From assembly GCA_037903355.1 (NCBI GenBank), contig JBAJFE010000059.1, positions 496,001 through 560,000 on the forward strand: a stretch of 64,000 nucleotides of DNA, given 5' to 3'. Every line of letters begins with the position of its first letter. The stretch's first letter is position 1. The position numbers and the translations under genes are program-made. Positions 50,201 to 61,414 of the stretch are shown piece after piece. This DNA comes from Trichuris trichiura. Lineage: Eukaryota > Nematoda > Enoplea > Trichinellida > Trichuridae. The notes beneath the pieces are model-generated. The model was not told where the DNA came from. It was given only the letters and a program-made list of their open reading frames with translations, and ran no database searches.

Positions 50201-51782
50201 ATTTTAGCTCATGCCTTGACCTTGAACTCTGCTGTGACAAAACAACTGCTGCTAACTCTACAAAAGACCGCTGAAGACGGGTCAAGAGTGGCCCGAAAGC
50301 TCCGGAGAACTGAAAGTTTTTCAACAGGACATACATTCCGTACAAGAAACAGCATTCCGCACCAAGAAGTTACATGAACAAAGTTTTGACTTAATGCTGT
50401 TTACCCTTGAAAGGAGAGTTCTTAAAGGAACCCTTTGCTTGTGTATTTTGGGAAGGCAGTATGGTTTGGGACACCTGGTGCCACCAGGGTAGCATAAAGG
50501 TGTAGTATAAAAGGCATTGTTAATTCACATAAACACTAGTGCCGCTGCGGTCTTAATGCCCTCTGTGTGAACACCTTAACTATAGGCTGTATAAACAGAG
50601 ACTTAACGTCACTGCGATACGTGCAGATGGAGAACAATGCACTTGCAGTCACATTCTTTTTTACTGGCTTTGATGCAGGCAAAAGTTTTTTTTGTAATGA
50701 ACTTTGCTGACAAACTGGACCTTGCTATAAGGCTTCATCTGTTCGGCTATCAAGAGTGGTTTCATAACCTTTTAACTGCACCTAATCGGCAACTTCTATG
50801 CGAGGTTCTAAGTTTAAAACGCGGAAAACAATCACATATCCAAAGTAAAACCATTTGGCAGCTTACTTAGTTTCCAGTTGAAGTCGCAGCGGCAGTGCGG
50901 GAATATCACTTAATTTTGGGTCCATTAGGGTGAACTTTTACTGAGACCGCGTAGGATAACACGTAAGCTCGAGGGGTAAGCGACAGAATAATGCTCAACT
51001 GAAAAAAAAAGTCGCATAAGCAAAGCTAACCACTTAGATTTCTGCTACGTACGCATAACGGTCCTGACAACAGAAAGACGACTTCCGAAGGGGGACTACG
51101 ACATGTTCCTTTTGAAACGACCTCTAAAACAGGAGCTGATAAAAAAAAGTAATAATTTTTTTGTTTCTCTTTTTAAGAATTGTTAGAAATTGAACGCGTT
51201 AATACGTCAGCACACGTCAAATCGTTTACTGCTCTTCAAGCGCTTGAAAAATCATTATTTCCAAACCTGACATTGAGAGTAACAACAATAGTACCGTTTT
51301 CTCCTTGATTTGCAAGTCATTGGTTCCATCTCTGCATTGTATTAGCTCTTGTGACTTTCACGGGACTGACTTGCCGATTAATAAGCTTGTACGCACAGGG
51401 ACGGAAATATTCACTGAAAACGGGACTTCCCCTCACCGAAACAGAGTTAATGAAAATTTTGGAAACGCGTCTTTTCCCGCCGGAACTATTGCTTGCTAGA
51501 AGAATCTGCATAAAAGTAAACGAAGTACTTTTGTAGTCATAGCTAAAGTGAAGTATATACGCCAATTAGCAAACTACTTTCAATCGTGTGCCTGCACACA
51601 ATTACGTGACTTGCTGTTGTAGGTTGTGGCTTGACAAAGGTTTGGTTTGCGGATTGGCGTTCCGTTGTCTTAATTGTGTTTACGCCGGTTGAATATTTCA
51701 GTCGTTTCGGCTTCTTGCCGCCAACGGGTCATCCTTTTTTGGCAGAATACCGTGATACAATGTGTAAAATGCGCTGTTGTTG
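47288..51782. other. Intergenic, upstream of NDUFAF1
   Basis: Nothing firmly supported. A minus-strand stretch at 48273-48405 is open and ends at a good GTAAGC donor but has no ATG or partner. A plus-strand segment 51178-51310 reads well (ELLEIERVNTSAHVKSFTAL) after a possible acceptor but stands alone. The 127-codon frame at 49348-49731 (+) has no domain. Confidence 0.35.
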
Positions 51783-53404
51783 ATGATACGCCCAAGTTTT
51801 GCCATTCCGCGCCTCTGCGGACTCTCCATAGTGAGGCGTTGTTTTGCTTCAGATTCACCCGTAAGAATTTATTTTACTTTTTTTGTTTTTCTCAATGTTG
51901 GACTTTTACTTTGCTTTAATCGACTATTTATGTGATGTCGATTCGAAAACTGTAGCTTTATGGCTACGCGAAAGAATTGTCTAGGTTCTGCTGCCTTCCA
52001 TCTTTTTAGTATCGTTTGATGCGAAATATTTCCTTAGCGTTAGTTATTTGATGGTCTTACAGGATAAGAAGCTACAGAGGTCCTCTTCTACTTTGTTCTT
52101 GCGTCACAGGGGTGACGATGACTACGTAGAACCGGACATTCCCATAAAAGAGTTTCTAACGAGTGCTCCCAGCCTGCTTGCAGAACAATGCCGTCTGCTG
52201 TCCCAAGAATTAAGAGAAACTATCTGGCCAAAACAGCGAGTCTTTGATGCTACGCCTATTCACGGTGCGTCACTGGTGCAATGGAAGTTTGATCGACAAG
52301 AAGTTTTGGACGCTTTCATAGTAAGATCGGACAGTGGTCGACGAGTTGGATATAGTAACTGCGAATTTTTTCTCTCCGACCGTGGGACAGCGATATTCAA
52401 AGGCAATTTGGACTTGCGCGTGCCAAAAGACGGGCAGGTCTTTAGGGCTGGATATGCAGCAATTACTTCAAAGAAGTTAATGGTATGAAAGCTCCTTTCT
52501 TGCGTAATGAACTGCTGTGTGTTAATACCGTCCTATCCGCCAAGGTCGGCTTTAGTATTACGATTCAAGAGGGCATTTTGCATGCGTAAATTCCCTTTTT
52601 TGCATTGTCCGGCTCCCGCTTTACAGATTATTTGAAACTTGATATACAGTATATTCGTTGCATAAGTAATGCTCAATGGTCTTACATTCTCTCAGTGTAA
52701 TCGAAGAAACTGCGAATTCCTCGGTTGGGTAACCGTCCAACGTCGACTAGCTTTACTAGATTGGATCATCTGAAAACGGCAAAGTCTGACGTGCACCAGA
52801 TTCAAAATTTTGACATTTTCAATTGGCCAACATTTCCGTTAATAAATTTATGCAGTTTGATTTAACGACTTAATTTCTATTGCTTGTTAATAGCTGGTTG
52901 ATATTTCATTAATGTTTCTAGAAATCCTTTAATCGGATCAAGACCTACAAGGATTGGTCCTTGTTTACTCACTTGTTGCTAAAGGTCCGTGGTGACGGTC
53001 GTACGTACTTGATCAATCTTGGTACACCTGGATATTTCGATGTCATGTCTCGCGACGTCTACAACTACCCTTTGTACACTCACGGCGGTCCTTATTGGCA
53101 GTATGAAAAGGTGCGTATGCTTACTTACCTGCGACCAACGGGGTGATCGTTACCATTTCAGATTCCATTTTCTAAGTTCTACTTGTCCACCCAAGGACGA
53201 ATACAGGATCGCCAAGGTCCCGTAACTGGCGGCAAAGCTGCTATTATAAAGGATAACGACATCAAATATTTCGGTATCACCATTTGCGATCGTGTTGAAG
53301 GTCCATTCGAACTGGAGATCGACTGGATTGGAGTGCAGTACGACGCTAGCCACTTTGAACACTTCGCCTACGAAATGTTCGACTATCCCTTCAACTTAGA
53401 CTAG
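51783..53404 (+). CDS. NDUFAF1: NDUFAF1 (CIA30), mitochondrial complex I assembly factor
   Basis: Four exons (51783-51860, 52063-52482, 52922-53110, 53162-53404) join in phase to 309 residues; human NDUFAF1 has 327. Exon 1 alone is a mitochondrial presequence: residues 1-26, basic and Ser/Ala-rich, no acidic residue before D24, with a likely processing site around RRCFAS. The CIA30 domain fills the rest: LVQWKFD, the DRGTAIFKGNLDLRVP region, the RGDGRTYLIN strand, YTHGGPYWQ, then RIQDRQGPV and GITICDRVEGPFELEIDWIG. CIA30 binds early complex I intermediates in the matrix and is needed to assemble the membrane arm. Splicing in exon 1 rather than starting at the ATG at 52051 gives the targeting signal, so that start is preferred. 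No defect seen. Confidence 0.95.
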
Positions 53405-54178
53405 CTGGTATATCATGGTGGGTAGTGCTCTTTTGTTTTCTGTTATTTTTGGAAAAAATTGGCCATAGGCCGCTAGCCGAGCCAGTATCAAGGGCTGTTC
53501 AGCGGCTGCTTCATGGAGTAAACTGCAAACTTGCGTACTTGCAGATCTTTTGGTAGTTTAAAACTTTTCGAAATTTTAAATGCAGGCTTTAATCTTCCTT
53601 GCTAGCAGTTGTTTGTATTAATATTGATAGATTCTGCCTGACGGCCCCACATTGCTTTGTGCAGAGCTCTGCTAGGCCTGATTGAATGGGCAAAATTATT
53701 TTTTGGGTTTTCAGCTGACATAATACACCCATTTGTACGCGGAAGTGACACACTTCCGGTTGTAGTACAAAGAAGACAACTGAGGTGTGAGCTCATGGCG
53801 CATTATGACTTTATAGGTAAAAATGCTAAACCATTTTGAGCGTTTGGGACTATGCGCTCTCGGAAAGGGCGAATCTCTTCGACTTGAATTCCAACTTCTG
53901 CCGCGAGCAGCGCAAGTTAAGAAGCCCTTATGCTTTGTCGCAACGTGATCCGCTCGAATACGAACAATGAAGAGTGTTTATTAAAGTTTCGCTGTTGTTC
54001 TTATGTTTGCTATTGCATCAGGACTGCCTTATCCTTTGTTGTTGGTGTAATCATTTTGGTATAAGCTATTTTTTCTGCCAGCTTTAGGTTATCTTCTATT
54101 AACCTCTTTTGGCCAGCTGAGACGGCTAAAGCGACCGAACAGTCGCACTGTCTTTTGATAGTTTCCTACTTACGCCTT
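53405..54178. other. Intergenic between NDUFAF1 and HYLS1
   Basis: 774 bp on the same strand as both neighbours. The frames 53602-53796 (-) and 53657-53839 (+) overlap each other and show no domain. Holds the NDUFAF1 3' end and the HYLS1 leader or promoter. Confidence 0.4.
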
Positions 54179-54809
54179 ATGGCCCACCGGAGCGATATTC
54201 AGAGTATTCGGGTTGGCAGTGAAAAGTATTACGCTTATTCATTTCTTGTAGATCATGAGAGTACAGCGAACGCTAAGAAGTCCCCGTCATTAGTAGCTAC
54301 GAAAAAGCAAAAGAGCGAGGCGCCACATCCCGTTGACCAATTGGCAAGACGTTGCGAAAAGCTTAGAAATCAACTCGAGCGTTTACGGTCGTCTTTGAAT
54401 GAGGAAACCGTTTCCGGAAACGGTTGGTCTTCTAAAATTCCATATCCTCGTATAGATATGCCTGAGGCTGCTTATCATTCGTGATTTTCATTTAGGTGAA
54501 CAGCCAACTACGGTTTGGGACGCGGAAAAGAACGATGTTTCCGTAAGGTAACATAGTTGAACTGTTCGGTCTTATTTTCTTGGCTTATGGCTGCTACGTA
54601 GTCGCGAAGAAGTGGACTTGCTGTCTCTGCCGACGGTTCGCCCATGTTTGCACGGCCAGTGGGGTTGCCCAGGTTTCAGGCATGATCCCGTCGAACGCTA
54701 TCGCTTGTACGCGGAGGAATGGAAGAAGTTCCCCATTCCAGGAGAAAAGAAGCATCAATCTGTTCGTTGGGATGTACGCGAGAAAATGCTTCGACCGCAT
54801 TTTCGGTGA
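54179..54809 (+). CDS. HYLS1: HYLS1, centriole protein needed for cilia
   Basis: Three exons (54179-54449, 54496-54547, 54602-54809) join in phase to 176 residues. A coiled-coil-like stretch lies at about 51-76 (QLARRCEKLRNQLERLRSSL). The C-terminus is the HYLS1 box, about residues 132-170: RHDPVERYRLYAEEWKKF, PGEKKH, then VRWDVREKML. In worms and vertebrates HYLS1 is loaded onto centrioles through SAS-4/CPAP and is needed to form cilia, while being dispensable for centriole duplication. The protein is shorter than C. elegans or human HYLS1 (around 270-300 residues), with the loss N-terminal to the box. A longer start at 54155 adds eight residues and is possible. Identification rests mainly on the box. 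The HSPBAP1-type gene follows after 140 bp. Confidence 0.86.
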
Positions 54810-54816
54810 AATGCTC

Positions 54817-54822
54817 AATAAA
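54817..54822 (+). terminator. Polyadenylation signal AATAAA just after HYLS1
   Basis: Hexamer begins 8 bp after the HYLS1 stop, implying a very short 3' untranslated region, and lies 128 bp before the next ATG. Confidence 0.5.
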
Positions 54823-54949
54823 ACAATATTGCTATTAGAAGTTGCATTTCTCGTTCAGTTTTTTGCGGTTGCCAAATCCTCTGTGGCAGTATTGCGCATG
54901 TTTATTTTTTTTGTCCCTCGCTGCTTATGATTGTTTCATATTAACAGCC

Positions 54950-56050
54950 ATGAGTGACGTACCGTGCGAACCGTTCGTCTTAAAAGGAATGATCGAAAAC
55001 TGGCAGGCCAGAAAATGGACGTTTTGTTCAGTTCCCGGCTTGTTAGAGGACTATGTGTTTGGAATCCGCATGGGCCTACGTCAGTATGACGAACCTGGGA
55101 AAATTTTGTACGAAACTCTTTGTGCTCAAGCGCATGCTAATGCAAAACAATTCAAAGCGTGGTGCAATGGCTTTACGGAGGAAAAAGAAGTTGGCGAGCT
55201 GAGCAAGTTTCCGAAGGAAAAATACTGGGCATATGTTGACTACGAATACATGTTTGATTGTTTCGATCACTCTCATCTGGAAGATGTAGATTGGAACATT
55301 TTCGGTTTGCCTTACAATGGTCGCGAAAGTACATTTTGGATGGGCACCTCTGGATCGTTCACAGCATGTCATTACGACACGTACGGTTTCAACGTAGTTG
55401 CTCAGTTGTGCGGCAAGAAACGCTGGATTCTATTCCCTCCGGAAGATTCCGATTTACTGAAAGGCAGCCACTTACCTTTTGAGGAGTCCAGCGTCTATAG
55501 TGGTTGTGATTTGTTTCATCCACCAGTTTATCTTCGTTTCTCCCACCCACGACTAGTGACTTTGGAACCCGGTGACATTCTTTTTGTACCACCGCGCTGG
55601 TGGCATTTTGTTCAATGTATCGAAGACTCTATTTCCGTGAACAGCTGGATTGCTGTGTCGTCCGACCGAGAATCGCGCATGGACGAAGCAGTAACGCGCG
55701 CTTGCATAGCTATCTTGAAACCGATAATTGATGAAGGACTGATAATTGAAAAGGATATCAACACGGAGAGTTCATTGAAGATTTTGTCGGTTTGCGCTGC
55801 TAACGCAACCAGTGGTATTGGTCCGACAGACGAACATTTGTTTAGCTTCCTAGATCGCTTTACTTGCCGTGGTAATGCTGTTCCCCAGGTGACTTATGAG
55901 GAATTGTGTAAAACTGTTGAACACAGTGGGTGTACGGCAATGCACGGAACCGAAATAACGACCATTGAAGTTGGCGATGTCTTGTCTGCAATTTTGAGCC
56001 CGCCTGTAATTGAGCGAATTCGAAAGCAGCTTTTTAAAACATTTCGCTAG
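54950..56050 (+). CDS. HSPBAP1: HSPBAP1-type JmjC oxygenase
   Basis: A single exon of 366 residues from ATG 54950. The core matches HSPB1-associated protein 1 (PASS1): FWMGTSGSFTACHYDTYGFN, KKRWILFPPEDSDLL, LPFEESSVYS, LEPGDILFVPPRWWHFV, then SVNSWI. The iron-binding triad of a 2-oxoglutarate-dependent JmjC fold is intact: His141 and Asp143 (HYD) and His219 (WWH). The substrate of HSPBAP1 is unknown; the human protein binds the small heat-shock protein HSPB1. The frame runs on upstream to 54842, but that part is hydrophobic, unlike the family, and includes the HYLS1 3' end. TTTCATATTAACAG directly before CCATGAG looks like a splice acceptor, so the ATG at 54950 is favoured, with either a 5' exon or a spliced leader joined there. 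Confidence 0.92.
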   Translation: MSDVPCEPFVLKGMIENWQARKWTFCSVPGLLEDYVFGIRMGLRQYDEPGKILYETLCAQAHANAKQFKAWCNGFTEEKEVGELSKFPKEKYWAYVDYEYMFDCFDHSHLEDVDWNIFGLPYNGRESTFWMGTSGSFTACHYDTYGFNVVAQLCGKKRWILFPPEDSDLLKGSHLPFEESSVYSGCDLFHPPVYLRFSHPRLVTLEPGDILFVPPRWWHFVQCIEDSISVNSWIAVSSDRESRMDEAVTRACIAILKPIIDEGLIIEKDINTESSLKILSVCAANATSGIGPTDEHLFSFLDRFTCRGNAVPQVTYEELCKTVEHSGCTAMHGTEITTIEVGDVLSAILSPPVIERIRKQLFKTFR

Positions 56051-59000
56051 GGAATTAGACCTCATGTGAGTGCGTTCATTCATTCCTTTATTGACAATAC
56101 ACATTTTTTTATTTCAATTATTTCCTGAAGCATTTTGCAGCTTTTCAGTTTGTTTCCACGTATTGGGTTGCTTGACAGCGGGAAAATGATTGACTTGACA
56201 GATGTTTCTACTGGAGCTGAAGTATGTAAACGGTATCAAGATATTTTCTTAGATCGAATTATGTATTAATATTTTATATATGTTAGCCTAAAGAAATACA
56301 GCAGGGCGTTGATTATCCAGACTTAATGAAGGTGGGTGGGTTCAGATAATGGAATACCTCTTTTTTGTTAAGTTTTGGTTTACGTAATGTTTACGGAGCA
56401 GTTATGCACGATCAAATGCCCATGATACTGTATGGTAAAATTTCTTCATTTTCATTCGTCCTTTTCCTCCTTAAATACAACTGTTTATTTATTACCATTC
56501 ACTTACTGTCTTTCCTTTTGTTCCTTCCTCCCTGAAGAAAGTTTGCTTATCTCTGTTCACTAGTTTTCATCTCTCTCTATCCGTGCCTTCTTTTTTCTCA
56601 CGGTATAACCGTTTATTTATTTAAATATTACCTTCTTGTCCTAGCCCATTATTGATCTTCATTATTTTCCTTTCTTCCGAATCTCTTAGGTCGTATTTTA
56701 ATTTCTCTTTCCGTTTTAGCCGATTATTAGCTTATTAGTACATTTGTATCTTTTAGCAGTTATTTATACGGTAATAAGTTTGATGCTTCTTAACGGTGTG
56801 TGAGTATTTGTTTCGAGAGAATTAATGGATTATTAGACTTTTCAGCTTTCTAACCTGAAAACATCGCTCAACGACATAGTCAGTCCATGTAGCATTGCGA
56901 AGACGGACGGAGACCCCCCGGATGGCGTTGGCACGTCTGTTGAAGAATACTATATACGACAATGGTAATCCATACAGTTCTTGAAAACAAATGTACACGC
57001 ACCGTTGAGAAGTATCAAATTTATGAAACCACAAAGTTAAAAGAAAAGTTTCTTCCGAACAGTGTCCTTTTCCTAACACTACGAAGTCGGAAGGTAACTG
57101 TTGGATGCCTTTTATTTTTTATTGAGTTTGTGCATACATCCCTCAAATTAAGCTTATACTTCAAAAATCTTAAGCGTTGCGTAAGGGTTTAGTTTTAATC
57201 ACACTATACCTAATTTATCGAACACCCCTGTCTGACGTTCGCACAGAGCTTTAATCACTTTCGTTCTTTCAATAAGCTGCCTTACATCATTTTCTAATTT
57301 ATCCCAGACAAAATCTATTTTCAAGACTGTATAATTTTGCCCTTTAAGCAAAAGAGGCAGTACAAGGTGCCAAAAAGAATTTCAGGCAGCGAGGTCATGT
57401 CAGCAACCATTTATCGAGGTAGTACACGAACTTCTGCAAGGGTGATCGAGCAAAAACAAGGCGCCAGAAGGGAAATAGAAGTGGAGATTTCTAGGCACTG
57501 TATATGGAAAACTGAGCTGTCAAAAACCAAGAATTCTCAGAACCACTTGACTCAAGAAAGGGTAGAAAATGGGAACTGCTCCAATTGAGTGACGTAATCA
57601 TTTGCTTTTTCTTACTGCCTAAGCGGAGAAGAAAGCTGACTCGCAGCGCCTTCTATGCGATAACGAAAAGTAGGCTCCAATAGGACAACCGAAAAGGAAA
57701 AACGCCGGTTAGAGTAATGGCTGAACAATACGTCCTAGGCAAATGTGAATATTCATTTGGATAGTGCATTTCCTTGCGTATGGGGGAACCAAGACTGCAG
57801 CATAACCTGGGTCACTGGGTCACTCTAGGCTTTTAGTCCTTTACGACCAGGAGCTTGACATACTACTAAACTTACCAGGTCATTGGAGGTTGGATTAGCA
57901 CATAAGTGTACTCCATAGCTAAGCACAATGTTCTGCTTTTTGAACATCTTATAATTTAGTAGAAGTTAGTAAACGAAAAAGAAGCAGCAGTTAAAGAAAC
58001 AAAGTCCATTGCTCCGTATTGAAACATAACCAGCCATCACTATAACGATGCTCACTAAGCTAACGGCTAGAAAGTCAGCAGGCCGTTATTTTAGGCTAAG
58101 CAAGGCGGAATCATAAATTTTAACGACTTGTATTAATAGCCGTTCAAGACCCTCATTGTTATGAACAAGGAAATGATTAATTCCCGCTTCTCCCAACCTT
58201 GCACTGCTCTCCACGGTTGGCGCGCTAAGAAAACGCTATGCGTCAGGGGTGACTATTAATAACGTTTCCTTCCACAGGCTACTAAATCGTTATTCGCTCA
58301 TTCTTTCAATGAAGCGCTGACTTGGAGACTGCGCTCTAGCGACCGTCTGAAGTACGATTCCGCAACATTTTCCCGAATCTGTCCGGTGCCGTTTGTTTGC
58401 GCGCGTTTCAACGTCGGTTCCATTGTCTTGGTTGAAAGCCCAAAGCGCTGATTCGACCTCCAGTAGGTTTTATTTCAGGGCCCATTGGCTTTTCTGGCGC
58501 CGGCTGACGCTGCTGAACTGGCTAAGGTAAAATATGTACAGTTCAGCGCAACCCTCAGCCTTCCAGCTCGCTTCTGGCGCTTCCCAGGAAACCAAGGTCT
58601 TGTTGTATAGCTTTCACTTCAAGAATCTCCGGTAACGCAGATTTGCCTCGATTTTGGCCTTGCGGTCTTAGCACAGCTGAACATCGGCTTCACACCTATC
58701 AAGAAATGTTCCACTGCGATTTTGTCATGTATTACGTAAAGGCCTATTTTTGATACGCCATTTCTTTCATTCAAAGGAAGAAAAGCTGTAGTAGAAGCCA
58801 AAGGAACCGTACCGTGACCCTCTTGGTGACGGAGCCGCATCGGCAACTACATGTTGAAAACGTTACGGACGACTTTGCAACGATGATCGATCAAGGTTAG
58901 GACTTCTCAAAGAAAGTAAAGATGAAGATTTACTGAAAAAATTTGAAAACTGAGCTCCCGCATCGCGATAGCTTTCAAAGGCACTTGAGATACATGAAGC

Positions 59001-59965
59001 AATCGCGTAAACTGCTACACGGGAACGACTTAAAAGTGTGGAAAAACTGTACCGTCCCATGCTGAATGACGTCATCATTTTCCGTTCATAGTTTACTGGA
59101 TAGAGAAGTGGCAATATTTTGTGCCAGACTGTGAACGGTGATGAAACGTGTAACATGCACCGGTTAGACCTATGGCCTTAGGCTTGATGTATTGCAAAGG
59201 AAAAGCTAGTATTTGGGGAAAAATCACTCACATACACTGTGAAGCCGAGAAAACAGTGCCTGCCGACCTCTGAAGCGCGCACCCTAAAAAACAACTGCGC
59301 GTCTTGCGAAGGAAACGACCTAAGTTGTGTTGAGAAAATTTTACTTCATTCAACTCTAATTTCCCATATAGAGGCACCAACAAAAAGTTGCTTCCAGGCT
59401 CAAAGCAAAACTGGGCTGCGGCGTACTCGTCGGACACCGTCCATTCTATTTACCGTCATTTCTGGTTAATGCGGCATCACCTGTCCAGAGGACGCATCTC
59501 TAAAGTCGAGTACGTCCAAGAACGGGGTGTTCAGTTCTTTAGGTCAAAACCAGCTATCTTCTGCTATTGTAAAATCTGCATCCGGTCAGAACGTTAGCAT
59601 AAGGCTTTTGTGGGTAATGACGTCATTTTACAATTGTTTAGATGACTGATTTTCAAAGTGGGCAATAAATTCACGCGGCTCGTTGGAAGTCAGGTAGGAA
59701 GGAGAATTCAACAGAAATCTCTCAAATGAAAGTGGCATTAGAAATGTTTAGTTGCAGGTGCACCCGGTAGGTCAGTCGGTAGGAACAACATTGGCAAAAT
59801 TTTTTATGGGCAGTAGCGGTGTTATAAAACTTTGAAAACCACCGTCGATTGCCATAAAATGGCAGGAACCCATGCTCAAGCTTGATTATGTTAACAGCCA
59901 CGTCACAGATTATATGCAGGGTAGAACTGCTGTTTTCTTTTCTCCTGACGGGCGTTTAGAGATTT
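56051..59965. other. Intergenic with unassigned exon-like segments
   Basis: At 56144-56223 and 56288-56332 (+) are two segments with good acceptors and donors in matching phase (…MIDLTDVSTGAE, then PKEIQQGVDYPDLMK); a third segment near 56390-56430 is ambiguous. They could be a small gene or alternative 3' exons of the JmjC gene; no family is recognised. Around 56440-56760 the plus strand is pyrimidine-rich. The 57337-57588 (+) frame has no domain. Near 58480-58530 an IGFSGAG-like string is interrupted by a stop and is not called. Confidence 0.35.
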
Positions 59966-60038
59966 TGTTCTAATCTCTTCATAGCGGGATGGTCCTAGAA
60001 AGCGGGCTGAAATATCCCGCTACGAAGAGATTAGAACA
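59966..60038. repeat. Short fold-back hairpin with 25-bp arms
   Basis: Arms 59966-59990 and 60014-60038 are reverse complements at 24 of 25 positions, with a 23-bp loop. The decamer TAGAACTGCT stands on both sides (59922-59931 and 60042-60051). No coding content. Confidence 0.85.
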
Positions 60039-61414
60039 GGATAGAACTGCTAGTCAAACATTCTCTGTTTCCGGTGTGTCCTCTCTTTTCTTCATTTCGA
60101 TACATGCATTAAAAGTGCGGATCAGGAATGACCGCACTTACACGTTTGCATACTAAATGGAAAATGTTGCATTAAGTTAGAGCGACTGCGGAGAAAACGT
60201 GCGGACTACAATTGTTCCGTAATTTATAAAATGAGACCGGCAGACCAGTAGGTTAATTCAGATAAAATTACTTTACGTTTGCTTTCTTCGAGACAATAGC
60301 GAAATCTGTCACACTGCTCTTATCTGCTTGAAAGGCAGAAAGCCCGCCCAGATTATTCCCGCGGGAAATAAGTCAATGTTGTCTTTAAAAGCCCTTGCAA
60401 ACGAATTCCCTACTTCCAGAGGCGGGAATCGTCTTGACAGCAGCGCAAACTTGTCCGGAAGCCATTTACATGACGTCAAAAATTCCAGCGGTGCCATGGT
60501 CCAGCAAAACAAACTTCTATCGCTGGACGGAAGCGTTTGCCCGTCAAAGCATGACTATTCGACGAGTTCGGATGAGCTAGTAATAGCCAAGGTCCTAATG
60601 GAAAGCTGCTTGGGCTTACATTGCAAGAAATATATGGGCAGCCAAATGCAGTTGTCCCAACTCTGACAACTGCACTACCGACGTAGTAAATCCAGTTTTG
60701 ACGAATGCGATCTTTTTGCTTACCCTTTGGGTCGCTGGAAATGGAGCAGAGCTTTGGGACTTAAATCTTCAACGTCCTGATTTCACAGTTCTCTCCGCTT
60801 CCGAAGAAGTGCGAATGCAACTTGAACAAAGTGGAGTGACCAACTAAACGACGTTTTCAATTGCTCGCGCCTGCCTCAAGGTCAGTGGATGGAAAGAAAA
60901 AGTGGAAAATTGCTTCACAGATAAACAAAGCGAAACTGTCACTTTGGGAGAGCGTTCCCCGAAGCGCCATTTTGTCTAAGGCGACATCCAACGGATAATG
61001 GCTGCCCCGAAGCATCGAAGCGCAACAAGTTGAGCAGTTCAGAAGAAGTCAAAATTTCAATGTGCACGCGCTATAAAACGGACCAACATTCGGAGGAGGT
61101 TTTCTAAACAGGAAACCTGAATAACTAAAAACGTGGTTACGGCAGCTCGAAAGGAAAAATGTATGGCTTGAGAAAGCGCAACCGATGAACAACCTGAGAG
61201 AACGGTGAGCGTCGTAGGGACCAATTTAGAAACGGACACTTCCAGAACAGGACAGCCCAGAAGGATACGAATGGTACAAGTAGCGCAGCTACAATAATAG
61301 AGCACTTTTGTACACGGAACGAAGGAAACGCTGCGCGCGCGCTTCCTGGTACTTCTTTGTCACCCGTCTGGAATTATTTGGCATTTGAAGCCGCAGCGGT
61401 AAAGGCAGAAACAG
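60039..61414. other. Intergenic downstream of RGM; one exon-like segment
   Basis: A plus-strand segment, about 60598-60846, is open and ends in TAA (…LTLWVAGNGAELWDLNLQRP…). It follows a longer frame at 60328-60666 in a different phase. No start, splice partner or family was found. The RGM 3' untranslated region lies at the upper end. Confidence 0.35.

Noticed and set aside
54842..54949. Longer N-terminus for the JmjC protein
   Set aside because: It would start 33 bp after the HYLS1 stop, adds a hydrophobic stretch unlike the family, and crosses an acceptor-like TTAACAG.
58480..58530. IGFSGAG-like string, reminiscent of pyrroline-5-carboxylate reductase
   Set aside because: A stop codon follows at once and no other reductase motif is nearby.
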